Shown: positions 48,111 through 59,835, numbered from the stretch's first letter. The stretch is DNA of 64,000 bases from Toxotes chatareus (GCA_016801885.1 CM028897.1:19231501-19295500); one strand, 5' to 3'. The notes: generated from the sequence alone by a model not told the origin. A program made the numbers and translations.

Positions 48111-48519
48111 AAACTAACGACTGAGAATATGAAGAAATACAGACACAGGACAGCAGCATACAGCACATGTCTGTGCAAGCAAAAGAATCTCTGTTTGTCC
48201 TTGGTCTGTCTTCAGAACTGTTCATCCTATGGACTTCATACTTGAAGGTGCAACTTTGACGCAGCACATGTTTAGAATGAATAAACTTTGAATAAACAAG
48301 CGATCTTGCAAAGTCACATTTCACCATGGAAACATTTACAATGACTGAAAGCAGCATCTCTAATCTTTAATGTAAATTGTTAAGAGAAAGCAGTCACGCA
48401 TGAACAAATCACTTTATTTTCAACTTCTCCACAGAAACAAGGATGTGATGTATGAAGGATAACAAAGAAAATTTCCTTTCACTGAGTATGATGAAATGGC
48501 ACAATTAATGTACTGCAAA

Positions 48520-49050
48520 ACCTGCAGGAGCTGACCAGCTCAGCCCATATAGGGAACAGCCTGTTCCACAGGGTAACTGGAGAAAACGTAAGAGTGAGGA
48601 GCATCAAAGAGAATGCAATCACAACGGCACACAAATCAGCTAAAGATGCTCTACGAGCAAGAGCTCAGTCAGAAAGAGGAGCACTTTAGTCAGCTTTTGA
48701 CAGAATGGACGCAGCAGTAAAAGAAAAGATGGTGAACGTCTTCAAAACGGCCTACTTCATTGCCAAAGAGGAGGCGGCCTTCACCATTTCCCCAAGCTGG
48801 TGGCTCTCTACTTAAGTTTACTGTAGCACGACCAGGCATGTCACAGTCCTAGTGCTGTATTGATGAGCTTGAGGAAAAGTTACGATCAGCCACATTCTTT
48901 TCTATTCTGTCTGACTCTTCAGTCCAACAATCAGTGAAGGACGAGGAGCTAATCTATTGCACCTGCCTCTAGATCTACACCTTCCTGCAAAGGCCTCACA
49001 GGAGCTTTGGGAGATCAGCAGCAAAGCGATGGAGATCCCCATAGTGAGGT
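48520..49050 (+). pseudogene. decayed hAT-derived / ZNF862-like sequence
   Basis: Reads EKMVNVFKTAYFIAKEEAAF (48,730), then after shifts a SFLFYSV.LFSPTISEGRGANL block whose correct frame resembles FFSILSDSSVQQSVKDEELI (48,890-48,960). This order is that of the ZNF862-type, hAT-transposase-derived proteins. Several stops and frameshifts break it. It is intergenic, downstream of the phospholipase gene. Confidence 0.5.
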
Positions 49051-49911
49051 CAGGTAACACTGAAGATACTCAAAAATAAAGTCACAAAGTCAGGAGTACA
49101 TTATACGCTGTCATGCTAATATAATAGTATGTATGTGCAGTACAGTAAACCTACCAGAAGACCTACTGTCACACATGTAACTGACATTTATTTAAACTTT
49201 CAGTCAAAAGACTTAACACAGTTATTTTAGCAGACATCATGGCATGCAGACATTACATGATTAGGTATTGTTCATATTATGCTTTCTCTTTCTCCTGTTG
49301 CTGTGTCTGTCTGAGAACTTATACTCATCATCATCTCATCAATCATTATGAAACCACAAAGCTCAGTTCACAGCAAAGCAAAAAGATTAAATCAAAGATC
49401 TGGCAAGTGCAGACTTCCTGGAAGAGAGAAGAATAGAGAAAAGGACGTGTTAGATTTCTGATGAGTCAGTTATTTATCCATCAGCCATCCACATCTCTCT
49501 TTCTCTCTCTCTCTCTGACACACAGATATTACATAAACTCTTTTTAGTGAGCCCTTTCACATAGATTGGGCCTCATCCAAGAACCAGTTGTACAAAGAGA
49601 TTGTGAGTAGTATATAGAGATGGTTTCAGAGAATCTGTGGCCTTCACCAGTTGTCCTGGAATCTTCTCTTAGAAATTCACGTGTGGTCCAGACCTGTCAC
49701 ACGAGTTATGAACTGCCTCTCTTTAGGGGGAGAAAACAAGCTTGTTTGCCCTCTATGGGTTTAATCTGAATGAATTTGGAGTTTAACTGTTTCACTGTTT
49801 CCTCAGACACACTGAGCTCAGAAATTAAACACTGAAAAGAAATGTGAGGTTTCAGGTTTTACCAACATTAACAGTGCTATACTTAACAGGCCCTCCCACT
49901 CAGGCCCATTC

Positions 49912-50084
49912 CTACCTTTTGTTCTCTCGGCGGAGAACGGCCTTGTTGATCTCCCTCAGCAGAGTCTCCTTGTTGTTCTTCATGTTAGCTTTGGCCGTCT
50001 CCAACACAAACTCAAGCTTCTCCTGGCCAAAGGGAAGCTGAAAGGTGGAGAACTCTTCCATCTTTGCTTTGAACTCCTCTGCAT
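49912..50084 (-). CDS. pla2g4c: pla2g4c-like coding exon 12 (stop)
   Basis: 173 bp including the TAG at 49914-49912. It encodes EEFSTFQLPFGQEKLEFVLE, then a basic helix NNKETLLREINKAVLRRENK and a final R. It aligns with the human YTLDVVVLLLALAKKNVRENKKKILRELM tail but ends without Cys-Cys-Leu-Ala. The stop overlaps a weak donor-like AAAAG|GTAGGA, so an alternative spliced extension cannot be fully excluded. Confidence 0.9.
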
Positions 50085-53000
50085 CTGCACAAAACAGTGA
50101 AGACATTTAAGGATCCAGTCACAGGTGGGTAGAAGCCACTTCATTGTACAGAGAAAAATGTATCCATGCTGGTGAATACATTAGACAAAAATACAAAACA
50201 GCAAATCAGAAATCATCAAACACAGTTTCCCAGCTAACTCAAGGATAAGCCACACTGTTGCTTAAAGATAGTTTTGTTGTATCAGCTAACTTATTTACAA
50301 AAACAAATCCATAAACAAGTTTTCTGTTTAGCTAGATGCCAAAAAGATGATGCCTCTTTGTTTCTGCCCATTTAAGTTTATGTTTGCCTGCAGAGCAGCT
50401 CTGCCTCTGAAGGAAAAATCACTCAAAACAAATCTGAAAGTGTGTGTAACAAACCTTTGCAGTTCTGTCTGTTGAAGAGTGGCATGTAAATGATCGTGGG
50501 CTCCTTCTCTTTTCCCTCAAACACATAGCAGTCCCTGGGCCAGTCTCTTTCCTCCAGGATTTTGTCATCTATCTCTGGGAAAGACTTGTTCACCTGAGCT
50601 GCATAGTCTCTGGCAAGAGTCAGAGTCTGTGAAGAGAGCAGGCAGGGGGTGGACAGTGTTTCAGACTCTGATCTTACAGCATAAAACTTAAAACATAAAA
50701 TACTCAGAGAGACCATCATCCCACCCCACTCATGCAAACCGTCCCATGCGCATGCTGGAGGTCATGGTCTCATGAAGCTAACAGATCAGTTTTGCAAAAT
50801 GAAATGATTTTATTAGTTATTTTAAGAATACTAATATTGTTGCCTCTGGCCAAAGTGTACACATAACACACACACACACACAGACACACTCTCCACAGTA
50901 CCTCAAACATGTTTCCAGCGCTGTACTCCGGTGCGATGATGAGGTCGATGTCTCTCTTGTCACCCAGAAATGGAGGGTAGGGCACATTGATCAACAGCCC
51001 GGCATCTATCAGGTGGAAGCTTTCTTGAGAGTAAAGGCAAGGTGGAACGGTGAAATCTGGCAACAGAAATTTTCAGTTAAGTATTACCACCATTTAATAT
51101 CACAATGAACTTGTCTTGGATTTGCCTGTTACTGAACAGTTGGTGTCACTATCCACTTTATTTCTGTTTCTTTACTTTTTTTATATGTCACCATGTCATA
51201 AGTTCCCCTCAAGAAGTAGACACAGAACAACATTATTAGCATTTACTTGGATTTGTGTTTCAGCTCACCTCATCAGTGTGGACTCCCTTATGCTCACAAA
51301 CTTTTTCTGCCTGCTATATGATGCTCTGGAAGTAGTGTGTAGTGTGTTTATAGAGCTTTTTCACTGCAAACAGCTGCCAGCTGCAGCTGGAAGCCATGCT
51401 GAAGACAGCTGTGTGACTGAAATAAAACTGGATAACCAAAACAAAGAAGAAGGAAGACGCTGCAAAGTTCTGTACAGCCGAGGTGAACTGCAGAGTTGGT
51501 GGATTCACCACTATGACTAAAAGGTCTTGTTTAATTAAGTGTAAGAACAGCATGAGTGTGACATCAGACTGAACATGTTAACTTTCTATGTATCAAAATA
51601 TTCCTTTAATACAAAATTATTGATCCTAGTGGTTTTAAAAACACAGATGATTGAGACCAAATAATGTTTTACTTTACTTATTGTTGCGGAAGAGATCTGC
51701 TTCCTCACCTTGGTATTGGTAGAGGAAGTTTCTGGTTGTTCCCCACTCCCATTTCATAATCAGGGGAAGGACTTGCATGGTAAGCAAAGCGACTGGGGGG
51801 AGGGAACACGGTGAAAAGAAATACAAGTGTTTCCATTACATTTTAGTAGTATGTGTCTGTTGTCAAATAATATTGAACAGTTTGTCTGTTTATCTGCCTC
51901 TGACCATGGGTTTTGAAAGCTCCATCCTCCAGCCTTTGGCTCCAGAGCTCTACCTCTGCCAGCAGCTCCACAATCCACAGCTGAAAAACACTTTTTCTTT
52001 CCTCCAAATGCTTAGACTCCAGCAGCGCAGACTTATTATGGTTTACCTTGTCTGAAAAAGATAAGGATCTAATGGGCACTGTGGCTTTTTTCATCAGAGG
52101 CCAAAATAAATAAATAGATAGATAGATAAATAAATAAATAAAAAAATGTTCCTGTATGAGTATCAGTACGTGCTGGTTCATAAATTACCTTACAGCTACC
52201 AAAATAGTTGGATTTAATGAGTAGAACTGGTAAAGAGGGAAATTTGATAGCAAATTATCTCCAACCTTTTAGTATCAGCTGCAGCTTATTCAGGTCAGAT
52301 AGACCAGTAGGATCCTCAATGGTACTGCTGATCAGGACCACCAGTTTATCAAGGGTGTTGTATATACGCAGGTACTCTTCAGCAGCTGTGTCTATATACT
52401 CAGGCACTGAACCAAACACACACACACACACACACAGAGAGAAAGTGTGTAAGATAATACATGTTATAATGGAGCAGGGAATAAACACTACAATGATGCT
52501 CGGACCAGCCACAGATTTATCCCTGCAGCTTATATATGCCACTGTGATTACCATTCAGCCAGGGAGGGATGACATCTCTGATGGTATCCTCATGAGCCAA
52601 TGCACAACCAAGAAAACCTGCACAGAGTTTGAAAATGAGGACTGATATAAAAACATTACCAACAGTCCTGTCAACATATTATTTTAAGATATGCAGTGGC
52701 AAAGATGCACTTGCTGCACCTTTTCACATCTTTGGCCACTGCACACTCATGGTGCTCTTGCCATTCCTCTGTTTCTATCACATAAACCCGCACTGCCTGT
52801 AAATACCACACCTTGCAGTTTGACCATGTCCATCTCTGGCTTCTTCTCCAGCAGCTCTCCGCTCTGGAATTTGCTGCCCAGGAGAGACGTTTCAACAAAG
52901 AGAGCCATCTCTGTGAATCCAGCCTCATGAGGGGTCACCTCAAACCATTGCCCTACGAGACAGAGGGTTTACTTTACACTTCCTGTAAAACAAATCAATG

Positions 53001-54908
53001 ACTCACTTGGACCGTAATGTGACATGTGCACATGCATGTGTATACCTTCTATAGGGCCAGTTGAAAAGCAGTACTTCTCTAAGGCATTGTAAATGGGATA
53101 AGGGTTGGTGGCATTCCTACTGCTCTCATCTGAAAGATGTCGTAAGTCCATCTGATGAAAAACAAGATTCATCTCTGAAGGACTGCCTCAGTCATTGGAA
53201 CAGAGCGTGTTGCATTTCAAATGGGAAAGATTAGGAGTAAACACGTGCTTGTCTTTGCCCTGGTACCTGATTCATGATCCCAGCAGAGGTTAAGACCCCC
53301 CAGACATCGGTGAGAGAGAAGAACTCCTCCTCTGCCCTCTCACTCAGCCAAGCCAGAGCCTGCTCCAGGTTGACCCCAGGCCCTGACAGCCTGGCTACTG
53401 CACTGTCCAAGTTGGTGCTCCACTGTGAGTCATTGTACAGGGAGGCCATGGCCCTATCAGAGGAAGACAAACAGGTATACGGCTTAAAAGAAATCATCAT
53501 GAAATAAATAAAGTTTTGTTTGTTTGTAGGCCTGTAACATGTCCCTGAATGTAGAAAAGGGTCCAGAGGTGACATCAGTCTCACTACTGTCATTGTGTGT
53601 GTGTTTTTTTCAACTAGACTTGATTCAGCAGCATCTCAAAACTCAACCAAAGATCAAAAACCTTTTCGAAGGACACATTGCTGGTCATCCGTCTGCCATC
53701 CACCTGTTCAGCTCTCATTCATACACAAACTTGATTTTATGTGTGTCAGTGTCATTGCTGTTACCATGTTGAACCTGAAACTCCTCCCAGGTAGAGCAGA
53801 GTGTCCAGCAGACCGTCCTTTTCCATCTGATAGAGGGAACCCACCAGGCCCACGGCCGCCCTCTGACCCCCACCTGATGCCAGCAGAGCGATGTGGGGAA
53901 CCGAATCCTGGTTGGAGAAATGATGGAGAGATGCTAAATTTTACAGCTGCTAAGCTAATTGCAGGGAACAGCTGTGGAGAATGTATTTATTTATTTAGTA
54001 TCTATCATCCTTATGAGGTTATTAGTGGTCATTAGGGCTATTAGGGGCATTTGAACTGTCCATCTCTTTAGATATGCTTTGCAAACAATACAAACACCCT
54101 ATGATGTCAAATGAGATGCTGAACTTCATTTGGGGCTGTGTTTCTGGCAACCTTTCAGTCTAAAGTTTGCTTTTCTAAGCTCTGTTATGGTCTCCACCAA
54201 CTCTGAATAGCTTCTTTTTAAGTACTAAATATTCCAGTATGCTCTCCAGACAGTCTCTAACTGTGTCTGCTGTGCCTGAGCAGGTAGCTCAGGCACAGCA
54301 GACAGACAGAAATGGTGTTTATTAAAGAAGAGACCGTTTCTTTCTTACTGCAGTACAGTTGATATCCAGGCTGTTGAGTGACTCCAGAACTACTCTCTTT
54401 CTCTGGTCAACATACTCCTGTTCACCAGCACACAGAGAGTGGGACTGATGGATGGGTCTCTGGGGGAAAAACAAAACAAAAAACATACAAACAAATATAA
54501 TACACAACATACTGTCATTCTTGTACATTAAATTGCCACTGCCAAATAATACAAACACAGCTTGTGTTTAAGTTTTCCACATAATTGTGAGTGAAGTCAA
54601 AGGCAAATAGATCTTTTTACAATTTCCACAATAAGATAAATACATAACAGTGCATACTTGTTGCCATGATAGTCAATAAAAGTGTACAGATCAAATGATA
54701 TATATATATATATATAATCAGTATTTAGTACCATAAAGACAAGCACAGATAACCTGAATGCAGTATCAGAGCAGAATGTTCTGATAAATGGTGTAGTTTC
54801 CTAGTGAAGGACATTAGACTGTGGATTATAGATATCCTGGTAATAATAAATATCTTAAATCCTGTGCCATGTATCTCTCACCCATGAAGCTGTTCCATTT
54901 CCCTCCAT
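49912..54908 (-). CDS. pla2g4c: cytosolic phospholipase A2 gamma-like (group IVC), complete in 12 coding exons
   Basis: Twelve GT-AG exons total 1,506 nt and encode 501 residues; all phases agree. The cPLA2 lysophospholipase/patatin-like fold is recognised from SGGGQRA (residues 57-63, oxyanion Arg62), GGVSGSTW (nucleophile Ser90), KWEWGTTRNFLYQ and HLIDAGLLINVPYPP (catalytic Asp353). These correspond to Arg200, Ser228 and Asp549 of cPLA2-alpha. Enzymes of this family release sn-2 fatty acids and lysophospholipids from membrane phospholipids. No C2 domain is encoded, as expected for the calcium-independent gamma type (human protein 541 residues). Unlike human PLA2G4C there is no C-terminal CaaX box; the protein ends RRENKR. 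The gene lies 4.1 kb upstream of ca10 in the same orientation. Teleosts carry several gamma-like copies, so one-to-one orthology is not claimed. An alternative upstream start exon may lengthen the protein to 533 residues. Confidence 0.93.
50455..50626 (-). CDS. pla2g4c: pla2g4c-like coding exon 11
   Basis: 172 bp. It encodes VNKSFPEIDDKILEERDW, DCYVFEGKEKEPTIIYMPLF and NRQNCK, matching the human CYILKGETGPVVIHFPLFN region. Acceptor ctcttcacag, donor AAAG|GTTTG. Confidence 0.93.
50902..51056 (-). CDS. pla2g4c: pla2g4c-like coding exon 10 (catalytic aspartate)
   Basis: 155 bp. It encodes ESFHLIDAGLLINVPYPPFL and RDIDLIIAPEYSAGNMFE. The Asp of D-A-G-L is the expected catalytic partner of the serine in exon 3 (residue 353 of the short model). 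Confidence 0.96.
51709..51792 (-). CDS. pla2g4c: pla2g4c-like coding exon 9
   Basis: 84 bp. It encodes MQVLPLIMKWEWGTTRNFLY. The K-W-E-W-G-T-T-x-N-F-L-Y motif is diagnostic of cPLA2 gamma. Acceptor ccccccag, donor CAAG|GTGAGG. Confidence 0.95.
52266..52406 (-). CDS. pla2g4c: pla2g4c-like coding exon 8
   Basis: 141 bp. It encodes PEYIDTAAEEYLRIYNTLDK and LVVLISSTIEDPTGLSDLNK, a helical segment in the variable middle of the family. A CA repeat lies just upstream of its acceptor (52,417-52,437). Confidence 0.85.
52552..52617 (-). CDS. pla2g4c: pla2g4c-like coding exon 7
   Basis: 66 bp between acceptor ctctgtgcag and donor AATG|GTAATC. It encodes FLGCALAHEDTIRDVIPPWL, equivalent to human LWGSALGNTEVIREYI. 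Too short to stand out alone, but its position and phase are exact. Confidence 0.9.
52812..52952 (-). CDS. pla2g4c: pla2g4c-like coding exon 6
   Basis: 141 bp. It encodes QWFEVTPHEAGFTEMALFVE and then LLGSKFQSGELLEKKPEMDM, corresponding to human WFEFTPHHAGF and HFGSKFKKGRL. Strong family match. Confidence 0.95.
53046..53151 (-). CDS. pla2g4c: pla2g4c-like coding exon 5
   Basis: 106 bp (35 codons + 1 nt). It encodes HLSDESSRNATNPYPIYNAL, matching the human segment GTLPYPIFAAID. Acceptor tttcatcag, donor GAAG|GTATAC. Confidence 0.92.
53267..53453 (-). CDS. pla2g4c: pla2g4c-like coding exon 4
   Basis: 187 bp (1 + 62 codons). It begins AMASLYNDSQW directly after GSTW and continues through EEEFFSLTDVWGVLTSAGIM, matching the NYSLTDFWAYMV segment of human cPLA2-gamma. 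Donor CAG|GTACC. Confidence 0.94.
53765..53907 (-). CDS. pla2g4c: pla2g4c-like coding exon 3 (oxyanion loop and catalytic serine)
   Basis: 143 bp. It encodes SVPHIALLASGGGQRA, followed by GLLDTLLYLGGVSGST. Both active-site motifs of the cPLA2 fold, G-G-G-x-R and G-x-S-G-S, are intact. The split Trp codon (TG|G) is completed by exon 4. Confidence 0.96.
54264..54304. repeat. perfect 18-bp hairpin, 5-nt loop
   Basis: Arm tgtctgctgtgcctgagc at 54264-54281, loop AGGTA, exact reverse complement at 54287-54304. It is 44 nt downstream of the exon 2 donor in pla2g4c-like intron 2. Confidence 0.97.
54349..54459 (-). CDS. pla2g4c: pla2g4c-like coding exon 2
   Basis: 111 bp, 37 codons, from acceptor tttcccccag to donor TGCA|GTAAG. 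It encodes the charged helix EYVDQRKRVVLESLNSLDI, equivalent to the RRRLHVLKALKKL helix at the N-terminus of human cPLA2-gamma. Confidence 0.9.
54882..54908 (-). CDS. pla2g4c: pla2g4c-like coding exon 1 (short start)
   Basis: This exon reads MEGNGTASW, ends TGG before donor GTGAGA, and joins exon 2 in phase 0. The exon itself runs to 54934 (acceptor tgatttcag) and stays open upstream of this ATG as ALVKAVDN. The ATG is therefore either the true start or internal to a longer N-terminus. Confidence 0.7.
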
Positions 54909-54934
54909 GTTGTCCACTGCTTTTACCAGAGCTC

Positions 54935-57059
54935 CTGAAATCACAAGCCAAAGGCAAATCAGTGAGAATGACAAACTCGTATTCCCGGTCTGCATGTCTG
55001 GATGTGGAAACCAACTTCAACGTCAAATGAAGTGCTGAAGTTAAATCCACACTGTAAGTGACGCTTCTGCCTTCCTCTGACTTCTTCCTTTGTGGAACTC
55101 ACCAGGCTACAGACGATCAGCTGGTTGATTTCTACCATGTGTTGGCTACAAAGGGAAGAATTTCTCAACACTTACCAGATGTTAAATTCAAAACAATCTG
55201 AAAAGCAAGGAGGAATGACATGGGTGGAGCGCCAGGCCTCTCAACCAAAGCACATAAATTAATCACTTAATACGTTTGAAGAGTATATGCAATACTGAAC
55301 CCCCACACAATCACACACCAACTCTTTCTCTTTCTTCTCACAATGCTGTTATCTGTTGATGATTAGCACTGGGCCTGTGGCTGACTTCAGTTTAGCTGGC
55401 TAATAAATCATATGATCATTGAAGAGTCTAAGGAAACAGCAAGCAACCAATCAATTACTGATTGTATCAATCAAAAAAAAACAAAAGATCTGTGATGACA
55501 GAGTGGTTGAAGTTTTGGATTTGAAATTCAATGGGGATTCCAGGTGCAGGGAGCTGATTCACAGGACTGCTCAGATCCCTTAACTAACTGTACTGATTCA
55601 CAACTGCAGAAATACACCATTAAAAGTTAAAGCCCTGCATTCAAACTTCACCTTAAGTAAAAGTACATGAGGATGATCAGCGAGCTTAATACTGAAGCAT
55701 CAGGCTGTAAACAGCATGCTGTTTGCTGTTGTATATAGCTGGTTGAGGAGGAGATGCCGTATTAACAAATTATTCAATAACACACAGAAGCACATCAAAC
55801 ACACTGAAAGACACTTTGACACTGAACAGAGGTGTAACGGGCTGTCACTCTGCAAAGCAACCGGCGGTGTGTGGAGCCCACTCACAGGCAGAGGCTGTGT
55901 GGCCTTAAGAAAATAACATCCTGTCAACTTTTTCTGCAATCACACATTTTAAAAGAACCCCTCTAACCCACCCCCTTTCCCCACCCCTCTATACACACAC
56001 ACACAATCTCTGTAACGTAGAACCCACAAACAGTGGGAGTTTCATTGTCACACTTGCAAACAGGCACCAACAGCCTCTTCTTCTCAGTGTTTTTATACAT
56101 GCTGTAGTGAAATCACCTGGACAAGAGTAACCGTGACTCATTGTCCTTGACTCACAAAGGCATAAAGCACGGTGATGCATTTCAAGACATCCTCCTATAT
56201 GTTCTTAAGAAAATGGTGTGACATTGTGTTTTGCTGTCATTCACGATGTGGAGGCTCTTACAAGAGGAAAGTAATTTCTTTAGCAGGGCTTAAAGGCTCA
56301 TACCTCCTCTTTTATCCTTCATACAACATCTCAAACATCCTCCATAAACTACTACAGATGTGTATCCTTGTACTACAGGTCTATGTTATCAACATAACCA
56401 CAGGAGGGAGGTTTCATCCCTCCCTCAGGCTAGACTCCTTTATAAAGAGTTTTTCTGCATTTAGTTTCCCCAACAGCTTCAAGACAGTTGCCAGGAAACC
56501 GCTGGAGGCACAAGTAAGTCACCAGTGGTCTGGCCAAGAAAACGTCCCCCTGTGAAACCACAACATGTGTTTACAGTTCCGTTTTTGTTTGGATTTCACA
56601 AATAAGATGTAACATGTGTAACAAGAAAGCAAAGAAGCTAATTTCTCAACGTGTTGAACTGTCCCTTTAAGCTGTCATGAGACAGTTGAGCAGCATTAGG
56701 AACATGCACAATGGCGGCCCGGTTACATTTACAGCAGTAGAAATAACAGCAGCTTGTAAAACAGACTGTAACAGTGCATGTTAGGTATTAATCTATATGT
56801 TCATGTATCAACACCAAAGCAGGTCAACAGTTACTGGGATGTCTTTGACCATTAGATGTGTGGCCACCACAGTCTCCTGAAGCTCAGGCAGCTACCCTCT
56901 GCAAACTGTTCTCCAGTGAAACTGCTTTTTAACTGTCCCACAATGTTATTAACCAGAAAATACTACATTAGAGACAGTTACCATGTTTAAAAACTGAAGG
57001 CATAAAAAGAAGTTGGCAAAAAAACTAAGGACTAAAATGCAGACTTGCAAGCAGATGAG
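54935..57059. other. 5' flank of the phospholipase gene
   Basis: Holds several minus-strand splice-like signals (donors at 55,104 and 55,175; acceptors at 55,146 and 55,198) but no coding segment I can recognise. Otherwise unannotated, with a fragment resembling the 38.4 kb repeat end near 56,650. Confidence 0.4.
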
Positions 57060-57330
57060 GAACTGGAAGTGGAAGAAAAACCAAACATGAACAGGAACTA
57101 AAGCAGAAACTCAGCAAACCAAAGCAGACAAACTGAAAAATATACGGTGCGAACACTGAGAGTTAAATACACAAGGGAGGCAGAGGTGACAGGTGACACA
57201 CGGTGGGGCAGACAATCACAGAAGCAGGAAATACACAAGGGCAGGAAGTTAAACAACAACAGACACAACAGGTAAATCATTTCAAACTAAAACTGGGAAA
57301 AAAAGAGTCCAAAGAGTCACTTGGAAGGAC
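57060..57330. repeat. interspersed repeat, copy 2 of 2 in window
   Basis: Shares ggggcagacaatca, gcaggaa, acacaagggcaggaagt and caaactaaaactgg order with 47.9-48.1 kb. Confidence 0.4.
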
Positions 57331-59299
57331 ATATATCACAAGCACCCAACTGTTTTTAGTGAAAAAGCTCAGCTAAATCCACTGTACACCACGTACCCAG
57401 CAGCAAATAGCAGATCAACAAGCTGGTGAACACAGTGGAGCATTTACCAGCTAAAGAGGTTGATGTTTTGTCTTAGGAGGTGATGGAAAGCAAACCAGAG
57501 CTAAAAGCAGCATGAATATTGGGCTTACATTCATCAGGTGACTACAAACACCAGTCTAAATGAATGTTAGTGCTGCCCCATATGTGCTGGATGTATTAAT
57601 AGGCAGATGTTTACCAGTAAGTTCACAATAACAACTTTACATTAATGTGTCAGTGAAGTGTTTGCAGCTTGTTTTGCTGCCACCAAGTGGCTAAATAATG
57701 CACCTTAAAAATTTTCATCATAATATTATCTTCCTCTTTCTTGGTTGATCCAAAAAGCCGTCCATCTGACTGGGAAGTAACATAAAACCTGTCCATGTAT
57801 TACATGCATGTGTGGAAATGGCTATAAAGTTGAACTTGAATTTCGTATAATGGTGCTTTTCTTAACAAACAAAATGCGAGAAGATTCATTCCTGGGTGGC
57901 GCTGGACTTTTCCCACTTGCACTAGTCTAAATTCTGCCATGTATCAGACAGCCTTTGTCCCCTACAGTTGGAAGCAATGCTCCATCATGTCTTTGCTATC
58001 TGACTGTAAAAGGTCTGAGGTGAAAAATAAGCATTTTAATTCCCACACACATCAAAATAATGGTTATGCCAAACATTAAGCACAAACAAAGACTCACCAT
58101 GGCACTTCTAATATTCTACATCTGCCTATTTTTAACAGGTAACTGCTGATACATCCGTCACATGTCCAAATCCATCCTCACGGGTCAGTTGCTGAGTACA
58201 TTCATGTGCCAAGGGGGTGAACCATTCTGACCCCATGACCTTTCCTCAAATGTTACCTTCAGGAAAAACATGACATTTTAAACCCCTCTCGTGGCGTGGC
58301 ATCACTCCAGCCAACACTTTTATATCATGATGTGTGATGGTCATTTCCTCAAGTAGGAGTTAGGAGCAGGCTTTTGACATTTAGTCATGCTTATGGCACT
58401 GCAGTGTTGACCTTAAATCAGGTGTCATGGCCAGGGCTGTGGCCAGCATTTTACAAATCCTGAACTAACATATGCATACGTGGAGTTTTGAGTGAGAGGG
58501 AAATATAGAGTTAAGCTAACCAACATTATTTGGTCATTTAGGCTAACGTTATGGGAATAATGTACAGTTGCTGCAACCAGCTCCTGGTTGTGACGTCTAA
58601 CATAAGGGGATATGAGAATATGATAAAGTAAAGCTTCTCATTCATCATTTGTTATCTGAAGCTAATGGATCACACACATTTCAGTAACTCAGTCACCAGT
58701 TAACTTACGGCTACTGTTTTTTCTCCTCTAGTGATTCTGAGCCGGGTCTGTGGCGGAGGGCAGTTCTTCCTTTGTTGTTGAAGACTGGCTTCACATGCTG
58801 TGTGTAAGAAGGCTCCTTGCTCAATGACCTTGCTGCAAAGCTTTGAGGTTAAACACACACACACTCACAGACACACACATCCACCACAGTGGAGTCATGT
58901 TACCTTATGTCATTTCAAATGTCCACGTTCTCCTTAAGTGTTGCTTTGCTTTTTTACTAAAGACATCTTCCTCCTCCACTGTCTCCTCTTATCAGTTATT
59001 TTCTTTCAGGTTTTATCAGAGTTTTTTTTTTTTAAAAGACAGTAAAAATAGAGACAAAAGCAAAGACAAATAAATAAATGGTTAAAGATTAAAAGGAGGT
59101 CACATATGGAATCTATTCATAAGCTGCAGCAAATAATAATGTTTTAAAATCTGTTTTTAACAGATATAAGAGTTTTAGCAGACCTCAATACCCAGGAAGC
59201 TTGTTCCACAGATGGAATAGCAGTAATAGCTGCTTCACCTTGTTTGGTTTTGATTCTGGGAACACTGAGTAAACCTGTGGGACACAACAGGATGGAGCC
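57331..59299. other. unannotated stretch
   Basis: No gene or clear repeat, except an exon-like segment on the plus strand at 58,732-58,803 (see findings). Confidence 0.4.
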
Positions 59300-59835
59300 C
59301 AATCAGTGAAACAGGAGATCTCAGAAGACTTCGGATCAGGAATTGCCAATTTGCATCAAGCTCAGAAGAAAGTCATACCCTGGCTACTCTCCCAAGAATG
59401 CATGCTCGGCTAAGATGACTCCAAAGGTACAACACAGAAGCACACCTGAAGTTTGCCAAAGCTGCTGACCCTCCACAGCACTTCTGTTGTAAAGTTGTAT
59501 TGTTTGAGAAGGACACAGCAATACATATGAAGTAAAAGGACATGAAAATATTGCCATCAGGGAGAGGAAAATGAATTCTAAGCTATCTTACAGGATAATG
59601 TCAGGGTGGCTGTCTGCCAGCTAAAGCTCAATAGGAGCTGGGCGATACAGCAGGACGATGACCCTAAACACAACAGAATGGCTTTTTCAGTCCAACCAGA
59701 GTCCAGACCCTGACCCAGCAGAGATGCTGTGGAATGAGCTCAAGAGTCCTAAGAATATGGCTCAGATCAGATCACACTGTATGAAAACCAGGTAATTCCA
59801 AAGGGTTTACATACATTTTCTTGCAACTGCAACAC
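59300..59835 (+). mobile_element. Tc1-like element, decayed
   Basis: Contains gtcagggtggctgtctgcca, the QQDDDPKHN equivalent of QQDNDPKH (59,650) and a QSPDLNP-I-MLW-ELK-like end (59,697-59,745). It finishes ggtaattccaaagggttta then catacattttcttgca, the inverted terminal repeat of a common teleost Tc1 family. Confidence 0.75.
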
